A stretch of DNA of 64,000 nt from Thiemannella venezuelensis. GTDB lineage: Bacteria > Actinomycetota > Actinomycetes > Streptosporangiales > Streptosporangiaceae. The stretch spans positions 62,001 through 126,000 of the forward strand of contig NZ_JACHJJ010000005.1 of NCBI RefSeq assembly GCF_014203605.1. Reading direction: 5' to 3'. Of the stretch, positions 17,203 to 28,859 are shown one piece after another (position 1 is the first letter of the stretch; the number at the start of each line of letters is the position of its first letter). The notes under the pieces are model-generated. The model searched no databases. It saw only the letters and a program-made list of their open reading frames with translations, and was not told the origin of the DNA. The translations under genes were made by a program, and so were the position numbers.

Positions 17203-18122
17203 CACACCAGGACCTCCTGGGCGTCGACGAGGGGGCTGAGCCAGCGGGCGGGCGGGCCGAGCGGCTCGTGGCCGTCGGCGGCGTGCCGCTCCGCCAGCAC
17301 GATGAGGTAGTGGATCGCGGTCAGCCTCGCCTCGGCGGCCGACAGGCCGAACGGGGCCAGGATCGGCAGCGCCTGCGCCAGGCACGCCCTGGCCGCGACG
17401 GCGGGCCTCATCCGCCGCAGGGCCCGCTGGAAGAAGTGGTGCAGGGCGTCGAAGCCGGGCGGCACCCCGGTGGCGAACCGCTCCCAGTCCCAGACCAGGA
17501 GCCGCCCGTCCGGGCCGCGCGCGATGTTCCACGGGCAGAAGTCGCCGTGCCAGGCGGACCCGTCCTCGGCGAGGGCCCCGATCTCGCGGATCGCCTCGAC
17601 GAGGAGTCCGGCCGGGACCGCGCCCCGCCGGAGACGGGAGGTCCGGTCGGGCACGGGCAGGGGGGACAGGACGAGCACCGACAGGCCGTGCCATGAGCCG
17701 TGGTGGAGCACGGCCGGCGGCACGACGGTCTTCAGCGGCGCCCCGGCGAGCATGTCGAGCGTACGGGCCTCGTTGGCGATGAGCTCGCGGGTCCGGTCGG
17801 TGTCGCCGATCTTCACGAAGGCGATCGGCCCGTCCGGCGTGTGCGCCTCCAGGATCGGCTTGCGGTTGACCCGCCGGGCCGGGCGGACGTGGAGCACCAC
17901 CCGGACCGGGACGCCCAGCACCCCGCTCAGGTAGGTCTCGACGGTGTCCTCCCCCGAGGGCACCATGACCTTCCCGCACGGGTGCCACCACGTCCGCGGG
18001 GTGAGCCTGCGCGGGAGCAGCGGGTGCGGGAGCAGGCTGTAGGGCCGCTCCTCACCGGGACCGGGGAAGAGCAGGCTGATCGTCTGGCGCAGATAGCGCA
18101 ACCGGACTCGGGCGTCGTTCAT
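17202..18122 (-). CDS. Aminoglycoside-phosphotransferase-fold kinase of the polysaccharide locus
   Basis: 306 residues. The phosphotransferase core is visible: FVKIGDT with Lys104, the NEARTLDML helix, WHGDFCPWNI (H192, D194, N199) as catalytic loop, and LLVWDWERF (D212) as the metal-binding DFG equivalent. Members phosphorylate small hydroxyl substrates such as sugars, choline or antibiotics. The position between the ligase and a sulfotransferase suggests a sugar or glycan substrate, but this is inference. The ATG has GGAGG 10 nt upstream, so the start looks real, although it lies 71 nt inside the end of the ligase gene. Confidence 0.8.
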   Translation of the reverse strand: MNDARVRLRYLRQTISLLFPGPGEERPYSLLPHPLLPRRLTPRTWWHPCGKVMVPSGEDTVETYLSGVLGVPVRVVLHVRPARRVNRKPILEAHTPDGPIAFVKIGDTDRTRELIANEARTLDMLAGAPLKTVVPPAVLHHGSWHGLSVLVLSPLPVPDRTSRLRRGAVPAGLLVEAIREIGALAEDGSAWHGDFCPWNIARGPDGRLLVWDWERFATGVPPGFDALHHFFQRALRRMRPAVAARACLAQALPILAPFGLSAAEARLTAIHYLIVLAERHAADGHEPLGPPARWLSPLVDAQEVLV

Positions 18123-19398
18123 CCCGGGAGTTCCTCCAGAGCAGTGCGAACGAGATCAGGTAGAGGCTGAGCGGTGTGACAAGCCCGTCGTAGACGAACA
18201 TGTAGAGCAGGGTGAGGACCATCACCAGGACCCCGGCCGTGCCGATCGGGGAGCGGTCGCCCCAGTGGCGGCGGGCGGCTCCGGCGAAGAAGGCGACGTA
18301 GAGCGCGGCCCCGGTGAACCCCTGGGTGATCAGCAGGTGCCAGAGCTGGCCGTCGCTGCCCAGCGGGGGATGGCCGCAGGTGTCGCACCAGTCGCTCTTG
18401 CCCGTGGTGATCGTCTTGTGGTTGCCCATCGCGTTGCGGGTGTTGCCGTAGCCGATGACCGGGGAGGTGCCGGCCGCGGTGATGGTGGAGGTCACGGTGA
18501 ACGCGCGGATGTCGTTGCTGTGCGGGCTGTCCAGCCGCTGGGCGACCATCGTCTGCAGCGGGCTGAGGACGAACGCCAGCACCCCCGCCGCGACGGCCGA
18601 GCAGACCGCGACCCGGCCCCGCGGGCCCAGGCGCAGGACCAGGTAGGCGCCCGCGACGCCCAGTCCGATCCAGAGGCCCCGGTTGAGGGAGTAGACGATC
18701 GGGACGGCGGCGAGCGCGAGCAGCGGGGGCACGGCCAGGCGCCGGAGCGGCCCGCCGTACACCCACCAGCCGACCACGAACCAGACGAGCAGCACCGAGA
18801 CGTTGCTGCCCCAGGCGTTGGCCCACTCGAAGGGCGCCTCGGGGCGCGGGGAGGCGTGGCCGAGGACCTTCTGCACCTGGGCGGCGGTGGGGTGGATCAG
18901 GTTCTGGACGAAGGAGTTGCCGCTGATCCACCCGGGCAGGAGCCGCTCCACCGGAGAGGTGAACTCCACCCGCGGAGCGAGCACGCCCAGCAGCCCGCCG
19001 GCGACGGTCGTGAGGAACAGCACGCCGAGCATGCGCACCAGCGCGAGCTGCGGCAGCTCCCGCTCGGTCAGGTTGCCCAGGTAGAGGACCATGACGGTCA
19101 GCGAGACGTAGAGGGACAACCGCATCAGGTAGCCGATCAGCCGGCCCGCCCCGAACTCGCCGTAGGTGTCCGGCGGCATCTCGGCGAGCATGACGGAGCT
19201 GACCAGGTAGCCCGCGAGCAGCAGCAGCCAGATCCCGAACCCGCGCGGCACCCTGATCGGCCGCCGCCGCCACAGGATGAGGGCCATCGGCGGGGCGAGC
19301 ACGACCACCGCCAGTCCGCCGAAGCCCAGCGCCCACCAGACGGGATATCCCACGAGGAGCGCGGCGATCGGCCACGCCGCCCGGTCCAGCCCCCTCAC
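18052..19398 (-). CDS. O-antigen ligase / polymerase-like membrane protein
   Basis: 448 residues with about ten transmembrane segments and one large extracytoplasmic loop (about residues 270-320, with DIRAFTVTSTITAAGTSPVIGYGNTRN). This is the Wzy_C/O-antigen ligase layout, including the G.G.N pattern. Such proteins polymerise or ligate lipid-linked glycan units outside the membrane. The GTG at 19398 overlaps the stop of the Wzz-like gene (GTGA) and is probably reached by coupling, since no RBS is seen. The hydrophilic C-terminal 26 residues extend into the start of the kinase gene. Confidence 0.85.
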   Translation of the reverse strand: MRGLDRAAWPIAALLVGYPVWWALGFGGLAVVVLAPPMALILWRRRPIRVPRGFGIWLLLLAGYLVSSVMLAEMPPDTYGEFGAGRLIGYLMRLSLYVSLTVMVLYLGNLTERELPQLALVRMLGVLFLTTVAGGLLGVLAPRVEFTSPVERLLPGWISGNSFVQNLIHPTAAQVQKVLGHASPRPEAPFEWANAWGSNVSVLLVWFVVGWWVYGGPLRRLAVPPLLALAAVPIVYSLNRGLWIGLGVAGAYLVLRLGPRGRVAVCSAVAAGVLAFVLSPLQTMVAQRLDSPHSNDIRAFTVTSTITAAGTSPVIGYGNTRNAMGNHKTITTGKSDWCDTCGHPPLGSDGQLWHLLITQGFTGAALYVAFFAGAARRHWGDRSPIGTAGVLVMVLTLLYMFVYDGLVTPLSLYLISFALLWRNSRDERRPSPVALSAPDDQPALPRSR

Positions 19399-20690
19399 GG
19401 CGGGAAGACCCGCCTGCCGACCGCGGGGAGCTGCGCGAGCGGGACGGTCTCCGGCGAGCCGGCCGGGGGCTCGCCCCGGTCGGCGGTGACGGCCAGGCCT
19501 GCCGAGAGGAGGGGCCGCATGTTCGCGGCGGCGGCGCGCGCGTCGGCGGAGCGCGGGGCCGCGGCGGGAGGCAGGGGCGCGGCGGGTGCGCCGGGAGGCG
19601 GGGGAGCGGCGGGCTGCGGCGGGAGGACGGCGGCCTCTTCCCGCCCCGGCTCCGGCCTCCTGCGGTCCGCCTCCTCGCCCGGCCGCCCGTCGCGGAAGGC
19701 GGCGACCGCGCCGATCACCGGCACGCGCCTGCCGCGCAGTTCCCGTACGGCCTGCGCCACCTCGCGGGCGGAGCTCCCGGGCAGCGGGACCAGCACCACG
19801 GCGCCGCCCGCCGTCCCCAGGTTGTGGATCCGCTCGCCGGTGACGATGTCGAGCCCGGTGAGGCGCGTGAGGTCGGAGGCCGTACGGAGCCGGAGGTCGA
19901 GGCGGTCGCGGAGCCAGGCGAGGCCGGTCCCGGCCAGCAGGCCGATCATGAAACCGCTGCCGAGGTACAGAGGCGGGCTGGGCGCGCTGGGCTCCGTGGG
20001 GGCGACCGCCTCGCTGATCACCGAGCCGGGGGTGACCGCGATGGTCTTGAGCCCGTCGTACTTGACGGTGAGGTTGTAGACCTGGCGGCTGAGCACGCTG
20101 CGCCGCTGCAGGGCGATGGTGCGCTGCGCGCTGCCCTTGTCCAGCCCCGGCAGGTCGGCCACCACCTTGGACAGGGCGGCGTTGACCTGCTTCAGCTTGT
20201 CCAGGAGCGTCTTCAGCTGCACGGCCAGCGCCTGGGTGGCGGCCTCGCCGCGGTGGGCCAGGTAGGCCTGGGCGTACGCGCTGGCCCCGGCGGCGGCGCT
20301 GTTGGGGTCGGCGGCGGTGTAGGAGATCTCCAGGACCGAGGTGTTGGGCGGCACCGAGACCTCGACCGGGCCGGGGGTCCCCCTGAGCGCCACTCGCGCC
20401 TTCCTGGCGACCACGGCCGACTGGGCGATCTGGGCCTCGGTGTCGAGGTTGAGCGCCTCCCGCTGCCGGGCGGTCACCTGGTTGGTCGGCTCCTGGACGC
20501 CGGTCGCGGTCACCAGGACGTGGGCCGAGGCGGTGTAGGAGGGCGGGGTGCGGTACAGCAGGGCGGCGGCGCCGCCGGTTCCGGCCAGGAGGCAGGCCAG
20601 CAGGATGGGCCAGCGCCGGCGGAGCAGGGCCGCGTAGTCCGCGAGGTCCCCGCCGGAGCGGCGGACGGCGGTGTCCGGCGACAGGCTCAT
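19395..20690 (-). CDS. Wzz-like polysaccharide chain-length / copolymerase protein
   Basis: 431 residues. A Wzz N-terminal region with a first membrane helix (about 27-46) is followed by an extracytoplasmic domain with SYTASAHVLVTA and a coiled-coil stretch (about 150-195). A second helix (LYLGSGFMIGLLAGTGLAWL) and a cytoplasmic tail complete it. The tail has a remnant of a nucleotide-binding fold (VVLVPLPGSSAREVAQAVRELRG) without a Walker A lysine, so it is not an active BY-kinase. A Pro/Ala-rich linker of about 60 residues follows. It is the first gene of the leftward arm; the ATG has AGAGGGA upstream. Confidence 0.85.
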   Translation of the reverse strand: MSLSPDTAVRRSGGDLADYAALLRRRWPILLACLLAGTGGAAALLYRTPPSYTASAHVLVTATGVQEPTNQVTARQREALNLDTEAQIAQSAVVARKARVALRGTPGPVEVSVPPNTSVLEISYTAADPNSAAAGASAYAQAYLAHRGEAATQALAVQLKTLLDKLKQVNAALSKVVADLPGLDKGSAQRTIALQRRSVLSRQVYNLTVKYDGLKTIAVTPGSVISEAVAPTEPSAPSPPLYLGSGFMIGLLAGTGLAWLRDRLDLRLRTASDLTRLTGLDIVTGERIHNLGTAGGAVVLVPLPGSSAREVAQAVRELRGRRVPVIGAVAAFRDGRPGEEADRRRPEPGREEAAVLPPQPAAPPPPGAPAAPLPPAAAPRSADARAAAANMRPLLSAGLAVTADRGEPPAGSPETVPLAQLPAVGRRVFPP

Positions 20691-20994
20691 CGGAGTCCCT
20701 CTCGGGTGGGGCCTCCCGAGTGAGGCCGAGGCTGGAAACCCTAGGAACTATAGGCCGGGTTGCCATTTTCCCGATCGAATACAGAAGATTTCTTCGCGGC
20801 GGTCACCGTGATCACGGTGGGATAACGATGGTTTATCCGATATTTCCTCTCCGCCATCCCGAAGGTCCGGCACGGAGCGGCAAAGTATGCGGCACGGCAC
20901 GTCCATCGAGTGGGATGGTGGGTCCACGGAAAGTCGGGAAACGCGCGGCCGGATCATCTGCGAGGGACCGTTGTATCGGACAAATGCCGATTTG
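20691..20994. promoter_or_regulatory. Divergent regulatory region between wzz-like and GH26-like genes
   Basis: About 300 bp, clearly more AT-rich than its surroundings, between divergent genes. It holds a perfect 16-bp palindrome CACCGTGATCACGGTG (20804-20819), immediately followed by GGATAA (20820-20825) and TTATCC (20833-20838) as an inverted repeat. These are candidate operators for the leftward arm and/or the hydrolase gene. I see no gene here; an in-frame upstream extension of the hydrolase frame to 20887 lacks an RBS. Confidence 0.5.
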
Positions 20995-22080
20995 ATGTCA
21001 GTGCTGAAGGTGCGGGGAATCGCCGCCGGCGGCGTCGCGCTGATTCTGGGGCTGGGCGCGTGCAGTCAGGCTTCGGGCGCCGCCAAGGTCTCGGCGCACG
21101 ATCCCGTGCGGGGCAGCGGGCTGCTGGGCCTGCGCTCGTCGGCGCCGGGCTGCGAGGTCGGCGCCAAGCTGATCCCCTCCTGCGGGGCCTGGTGGGGGGT
21201 GGCGCCGGAGGTCTTCACCGGGAGGCCGCCCGCCGAGGCGCTGCGCCGGGCCGAGCGGCGCATGGGCCGGGCGGCCGACATCATGCACGTCTACCACCGG
21301 GGGTCCGAGCTCTTCCCGACCGCCGAGGAGCGGTCGATCGCCCGCGCCCCCGGCGGCCGCAGGATCCTGCTGGTGAACTGGAAGCCGTCCTTCGAGCACA
21401 CCTGGGCGCAGATCGCCCGGGGCGCCCTGGACCGGCGGATCGACCGGCTGGCCGCGCACATCAGGCAGAACTTCCCCGAGAGGTTCTTCCTGACCGTGCA
21501 CCACGAGCCGGAGAACGACGTGCGCGAGCGTCCCGGCTCCGGGATGACCGCCCGGGACTACGCGGAGATGTACCGGCACGTCGTGCTGCGGCTGCGCGAG
21601 AAGGGCGTGGGGAACGCGGTCACGGTGATGACCTACATGGGGGCTCCCAACTGGGCGGCCCGGTCCTGGTTCGAGCGGCTCTACCCCGGTGACGACGTGG
21701 TCGACTGGGTCGCCATGGACCCCTACGCGGACGACCGGGTCCAGGACTACGAGGGGCTGGTCAACAAGACCCGAGACGACATCGTCCAGTGGCCGGGCTT
21801 CTACCGCTGGATGCAGTGGCGCTTCCCCGGCAAGCCCGTCATGCTCGCCGAGTGGGGGGTCTTCGAACGGCGGCACCAGCCCCGCTTCAAGGAGTCCTTC
21901 TTCGCCTCGGTCCGCCGGGACATGCGGCGGTACCCGCAGATCAAGGCGCTGGTCTACTTCGACTCACCGAGCGCCCCGCGGGGGGACACCCGTTTCGACA
22001 CCACTCCCGGCGCCCGGGACGCCTTCCGCGCCCTCGTCCGCGACCCCTACCTGCGTTCCACGGCGGTTCCTCGCCACTGA
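20995..22080 (+). CDS. Secreted lipoprotein glycoside hydrolase, GH26-like
   Basis: 361 residues from the ATG at 20995: a lipoprotein signal peptide (KVRGIAAGGVALILGLGAC, acylated Cys23), then a TIM-barrel hydrolase. The candidate acid/base is E171 in TVHHEPEND and the candidate nucleophile E286 in VMLAEWG; VTVMTYMGAPNW and DWVAMDPYADD lie between. This pattern resembles GH26-type mannanases and related clan A enzymes. Placed divergently from wzz, it may trim or release the exopolysaccharide at the cell surface. The start is not fixed by a good RBS (a GTG at 21001 also works). The 3' end overlaps the convergent TSUP gene by 117 nt. Confidence 0.8.
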   Translation: MSVLKVRGIAAGGVALILGLGACSQASGAAKVSAHDPVRGSGLLGLRSSAPGCEVGAKLIPSCGAWWGVAPEVFTGRPPAEALRRAERRMGRAADIMHVYHRGSELFPTAEERSIARAPGGRRILLVNWKPSFEHTWAQIARGALDRRIDRLAAHIRQNFPERFFLTVHHEPENDVRERPGSGMTARDYAEMYRHVVLRLREKGVGNAVTVMTYMGAPNWAARSWFERLYPGDDVVDWVAMDPYADDRVQDYEGLVNKTRDDIVQWPGFYRWMQWRFPGKPVMLAEWGVFERRHQPRFKESFFASVRRDMRRYPQIKALVYFDSPSAPRGDTRFDTTPGARDAFRALVRDPYLRSTAVPRH

Positions 22081-22917
22081 CCAGGCGGCGGCCCCCGTGA
22101 GCACCACGCCGCCCAGGATCCACAGCAGGGCGGTGTTGCCCACACCGAGCAGCTTGAGCGCCGAGGCGAGCAGCACCACCACGAGCAGGGCCCGGATGGC
22201 CTCGCCGTTCGCCCGGGCCGAGATCCGCGCGCCGAGGTAGACGCCGGGGATCGAGCCGGCCAGCAGCGAGGTGGTGACGTCGAGCTGGAAGTCGCCGAAG
22301 AACAGGTGGCCGACGGCCGCCGAGGTGACCAGCGGGACCGCCTGGACCAGGTCGGTCCCGACGAGCTGGTTGGCCTTCAGCGCCGGGTAGAGCACGAGCA
22401 GCGCCACGATGATCAGGGAGCCCGAGCCCACGGAGGAGACGCCCACCACGAGACCGCCGACTATACCGACCAGTACGGTCGGGATCGGGCGTACGGCGAC
22501 GCGGGCGGCGCCCGCCGCGGCGGGCCCCTCGTTCCGGGCGAGGTAGGCCTTGGCCAGCAGGCCCGCCACGGCCAGCAGCAGGGCGACGCCCAGGGCGTGC
22601 TTGACCGCCTGCTGGACCTCCTCGCCCTCTCCGAACGCCCGGATCAGCAGCACCCCGCAGAAGGCCGCGGGGACCGAGCCCGCGCACAACCAGCCGACCA
22701 GCCGCAGGTCGACCGTGCCCCGCCTCAGGTGCACGACCCCGCCGACCGGCTTCATCACGGCGGAGGCGACCAGGTCGCTGGAGACCGCCGCGAGCGGCGG
22801 CACGTTGAAGAACAGCATCATCATCGGCGTCATCAGCGCGCCGCCGCCCATGCCGGTCAGCCCGACGATGATCGCGACCAGGAACGAGCCGGCGACCAGG
22901 GGGAGATCCAGATCCAT
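21964..22917 (-). CDS. TauE/SafE (TSUP) family permease
   Basis: 317 residues with about eight hydrophobic segments in two repeated halves: FLVAIIVGLTGMGGGALMTPMMMLFF, and again LVGIVGGLVVGVSSVGSGSLIIVALLVL. Both show the family motif G.TGMGGG / G.SSVGSGS. Members move sulfite, sulfoacetate, taurine-derived anions or related organosulfur compounds. It lies downstream of cysC on the same strand (109-bp gap), so transport of sulfate or a sulfur anion for the locus is plausible but unproven. The last 38 codons are antisense to the 3' end of the hydrolase gene. Confidence 0.88.
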   Translation of the reverse strand: MDLDLPLVAGSFLVAIIVGLTGMGGGALMTPMMMLFFNVPPLAAVSSDLVASAVMKPVGGVVHLRRGTVDLRLVGWLCAGSVPAAFCGVLLIRAFGEGEEVQQAVKHALGVALLLAVAGLLAKAYLARNEGPAAAGAARVAVRPIPTVLVGIVGGLVVGVSSVGSGSLIIVALLVLYPALKANQLVGTDLVQAVPLVTSAAVGHLFFGDFQLDVTTSLLAGSIPGVYLGARISARANGEAIRALLVVVLLASALKLLGVGNTALLWILGGVVLTGAAAWSVARNRRGTQVGVADEGAEGVPGAGSGVETGVPPRGAR

Positions 22918-23026
22918 CAGCCGTTCACCGCTCCCTGTCCGTCATCGTGACCCTCTCCACGGGCCGGGATCCCCGCCCGGCCTTCCTCGCGCCGGACCCT
23001 CTGCCCCGTCGCGGCGGAACCTCTCC

Positions 23027-24274
23027 TCAACGGACCCAGCCCCCCTGCACCAGCGGGTCCAGGACGGCGTCCACGGCCCGCTCGACGGGGATGGCGGTGG
23101 TGTCGACGACCAGGTCGGCGTCCTCGGGCTCCTCGTAGGGGGCGGAGATCCCGGTGAACTCGGGGATCAGCCCCGCCCTGGCCTTGGCGTAGAGGCCCTT
23201 GCGGTCGCGGCGCTCGCACTCGGCGAGCGGGGTGGCCACGTGGACCAGGAGGAAGTCGGCGCCCACGGCCTCGACCATGGCCCTGACCTCCTCGCGGGTG
23301 GCGGCGTACGGGGCGATGGGCGCGCAGATCGCCAGCCCTCCGTGGCGGGCCGCCTCGGCGGCGACGAAGCCGATCCGCCGGATGTTGAGGTCGCGGTCCT
23401 CGCGGGAGAAGCCCAGCCCCGCCGAGAGCAGGTGGCGGACCACGTCGCCGTCGAGATAGGTGACCGTACGGCCGCCGCGCTCCAGCAGCGCGTCCCGCAG
23501 CCCCCGCGCCACGGTCGACTTGCCGGAGCCGGACAGGCCGGTGAAGAAGACGACCAGGCCGCGCCGGTGCGGCGGGCCGGGGAGCGTGACGGGCTCGGGG
23601 CCGGCCAGGTGCTCGGTCGCGCCGTAGGCCTCGGCCACGTGCTCGCGCAGTTCCAGGTCGACGGCCTGCTCCTGGCGGGGGGCGAGCGGCACCACGGCCA
23701 GGGCGGTCTCGGCGCCGCTCTCGGCGAGCCGGTCGCGGGCCTTCAGCGCGGCGCGGACCACCGCCGGCCCGCCCTCCCCGAAGGCCAGCGGGAGCAGCAG
23801 GACCGCCGCCTCCAACTCCTCGGCGGTCGCGGTGATCTCGCCCAGGTCGTCCAGGGGGCCGCGCATGGTGACGGCCAGGACCTCGCGCCCGGCCAGTTCC
23901 TTGCGGACCTCGGCGGGGCTGAGGCGGAGCCGGGCGAACGGCCCGTGCTCGGGCGCGCCCAGCGCCTCCACCGGACCGGCGGCGAGGCCGCCGGAGCGGT
24001 CGGTGACGGTCAGGACGGCCAGCGGGGCGCCCTCGGGGTCGCGGAGCGTGACCCGGTCGCCCGGGGCGGCCGGGTGGTCTCCGGGGAGGGAGAGCGTGAC
24101 GGGGGCGGGCCACCGCGTGCCGTCGGCCAGCGTGCCGTGGTCGTCCACCGCGTGCGCCTCGGCCGAGCTCATGAAGCCCGTCAGAGGGTGGTACGCGCCG
24201 GAGAGCAGCAGCTCCAGATCGGCGAGCTCACGGGCGTCGGGGGTCCACTCGAAGGTCGCCGTCATCTGCTCCAC
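23027..24274 (-). CDS. cysC: Adenylyl-sulfate kinase with an ATP-sulfurylase-like N-terminal domain
   Basis: 415 residues. The C-terminal half (about 240-410) is a full APS kinase: FFTGLSGSGKSTVARGL (P-loop 246-254), YLDGDVVRHLLSAGLGFSRE, DRDLNIRRIGFVAAEAARH, ICAPIAPYAATR and FLLVHVATPLAECERRD. It makes PAPS from APS. The N-terminal 230 residues resemble the N-terminal part of ATP sulfurylase (ELELLLSGAYHPLTGFM, EVLAVTMRGP). They are too short for the whole enzyme and I do not see its HxGH catalytic motif. This domain may be regulatory or vestigial. The start is the GTG at 24274; an ATG at 24265 is equally possible. Confidence 0.92.
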   Translation of the reverse strand: MEQMTATFEWTPDARELADLELLLSGAYHPLTGFMSSAEAHAVDDHGTLADGTRWPAPVTLSLPGDHPAAPGDRVTLRDPEGAPLAVLTVTDRSGGLAAGPVEALGAPEHGPFARLRLSPAEVRKELAGREVLAVTMRGPLDDLGEITATAEELEAAVLLLPLAFGEGGPAVVRAALKARDRLAESGAETALAVVPLAPRQEQAVDLELREHVAEAYGATEHLAGPEPVTLPGPPHRRGLVVFFTGLSGSGKSTVARGLRDALLERGGRTVTYLDGDVVRHLLSAGLGFSREDRDLNIRRIGFVAAEAARHGGLAICAPIAPYAATREEVRAMVEAVGADFLLVHVATPLAECERRDRKGLYAKARAGLIPEFTGISAPYEEPEDADLVVDTTAIPVERAVDAVLDPLVQGGWVR

Positions 24275-24343
24275 ATTTCCGATCGACTTAGTCGGATATT
24301 GTCACTCTAGCCATTCCAGTTGTGCCACATCAACCGGGTCGCG

Positions 24344-25063
24344 TCAGACCAGTCGCGCGAAGTGGTTCTCCGGCTTGCGGATGACCATGCCGATCTCGTC
24401 GTGCGTGGCGGGGAAGCGCCCGCCGGAGGCGGCCTCGACGGCCGAGCAGGCCGCGCGCCCCAGCGACCGGACCGCCGCGGGACCGCTGGACTCCAGGATC
24501 TCGTCGGTGACCATCAGCCCCCGGGCCAGGCAGAAGGCGTGGATCCCCTCCTTGGAGATGGCCGGGCCGTACACCGTCGGCAGCGGGCCGACCGTGCCCT
24601 TGGGGACGAGGCTGCGCCAGAGCATCCGCCGTACGAGGGAGGGGGTCAGCCGGACGCACATCCCGTAGGCCGAGGCGCGGTCGCGCATGCGCAGCAGGGC
24701 CAGCCCGCCGGGGCGCAGCCCGGCGAGCAGCCGGTCGAGCACGAGCTCGGGATGGCGGACGCGCTCCAGCAGGAACGAGACGCAGACGACGTCGAACGAG
24801 CGCGGCGGGACCGGGACGGTGCGCAGGTCCCCCAGGGCCCAGGAGTCGAGGTCCTTGCGGCCCGGCATGCTCGCCCGCACCGCGGGGAGGTCCTCGTCGA
24901 TCCCGACGACGCGGGACCGGGCCCGGTCCAGGGCCAGCCCGCTAGGGAAGCCGCAGCCCGCGAGCAGGACGTCGAGCCGCCGCCCGGTCACCTCCTCCAG
25001 GCGCTCCCGGATCCGCTGGTCGAATAGGTCGCTTCGAGTCACGATCGAGCGTACTTCAGTCAT
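24344..25063 (-). CDS. SAM-dependent methyltransferase (class I), leaderless
   Basis: 239 residues. VLLAGCGFPSGLALDRARSRVVGIDED is motif I and the acidic post-I loop. LGDLRTVPVPPRSFDVVCVSFLLERVRHPELVLDRLLAGLRPGGLALLRM covers motifs II and III. The substrate is unknown; the later GMCVRLTPSLVRRMLWRSL segment suggests a lipid or glycan partner, weakly. TACTCT lies 7 nt before the ATG, with GTGACG 17 bp further upstream, so the mRNA is probably leaderless. It lies 69 bp upstream of cysC on the same strand and diverges from mfd. Confidence 0.82.
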   Translation of the reverse strand: MTEVRSIVTRSDLFDQRIRERLEEVTGRRLDVLLAGCGFPSGLALDRARSRVVGIDEDLPAVRASMPGRKDLDSWALGDLRTVPVPPRSFDVVCVSFLLERVRHPELVLDRLLAGLRPGGLALLRMRDRASAYGMCVRLTPSLVRRMLWRSLVPKGTVGPLPTVYGPAISKEGIHAFCLARGLMVTDEILESSGPAAVRSLGRAACSAVEAASGGRFPATHDEIGMVIRKPENHFARLV

Positions 25064-25217
25064 ATCACCTAGAGTAGTTGAATCGATACAGTTCGTCACG
25101 TCTCTCCTCTTCTTACGGATCGCAGAGGCGGGCGAAGTACCCTTGACCGGTAACCCCCCGTGCCCCGGCGGCCGGGGGCCTGTCGTGTTGCCGTCGTGGG
25201 GCTGTGGGCGAGAACTG

Positions 25218-28826
<3,609 letters not shown>

Positions 28827-28859
28827 AGTGATACGGCCTCTGTCGTGAAGGGATCGCAA

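Noticed and set aside
18052-20766. 904-codon frame that would fuse the ligase to an upstream extension
   Set aside because: The upstream half is the antiframe of the Wzz-like gene; the ligase begins at the GTG overlapping the wzz stop.
6045-25063. Polysaccharide locus as a recently acquired genomic island
   Set aside because: I see no integrase, IS, flanking tRNA repeat or clear shift in coding composition at its edges, so recent transfer is not supported from this window alone.
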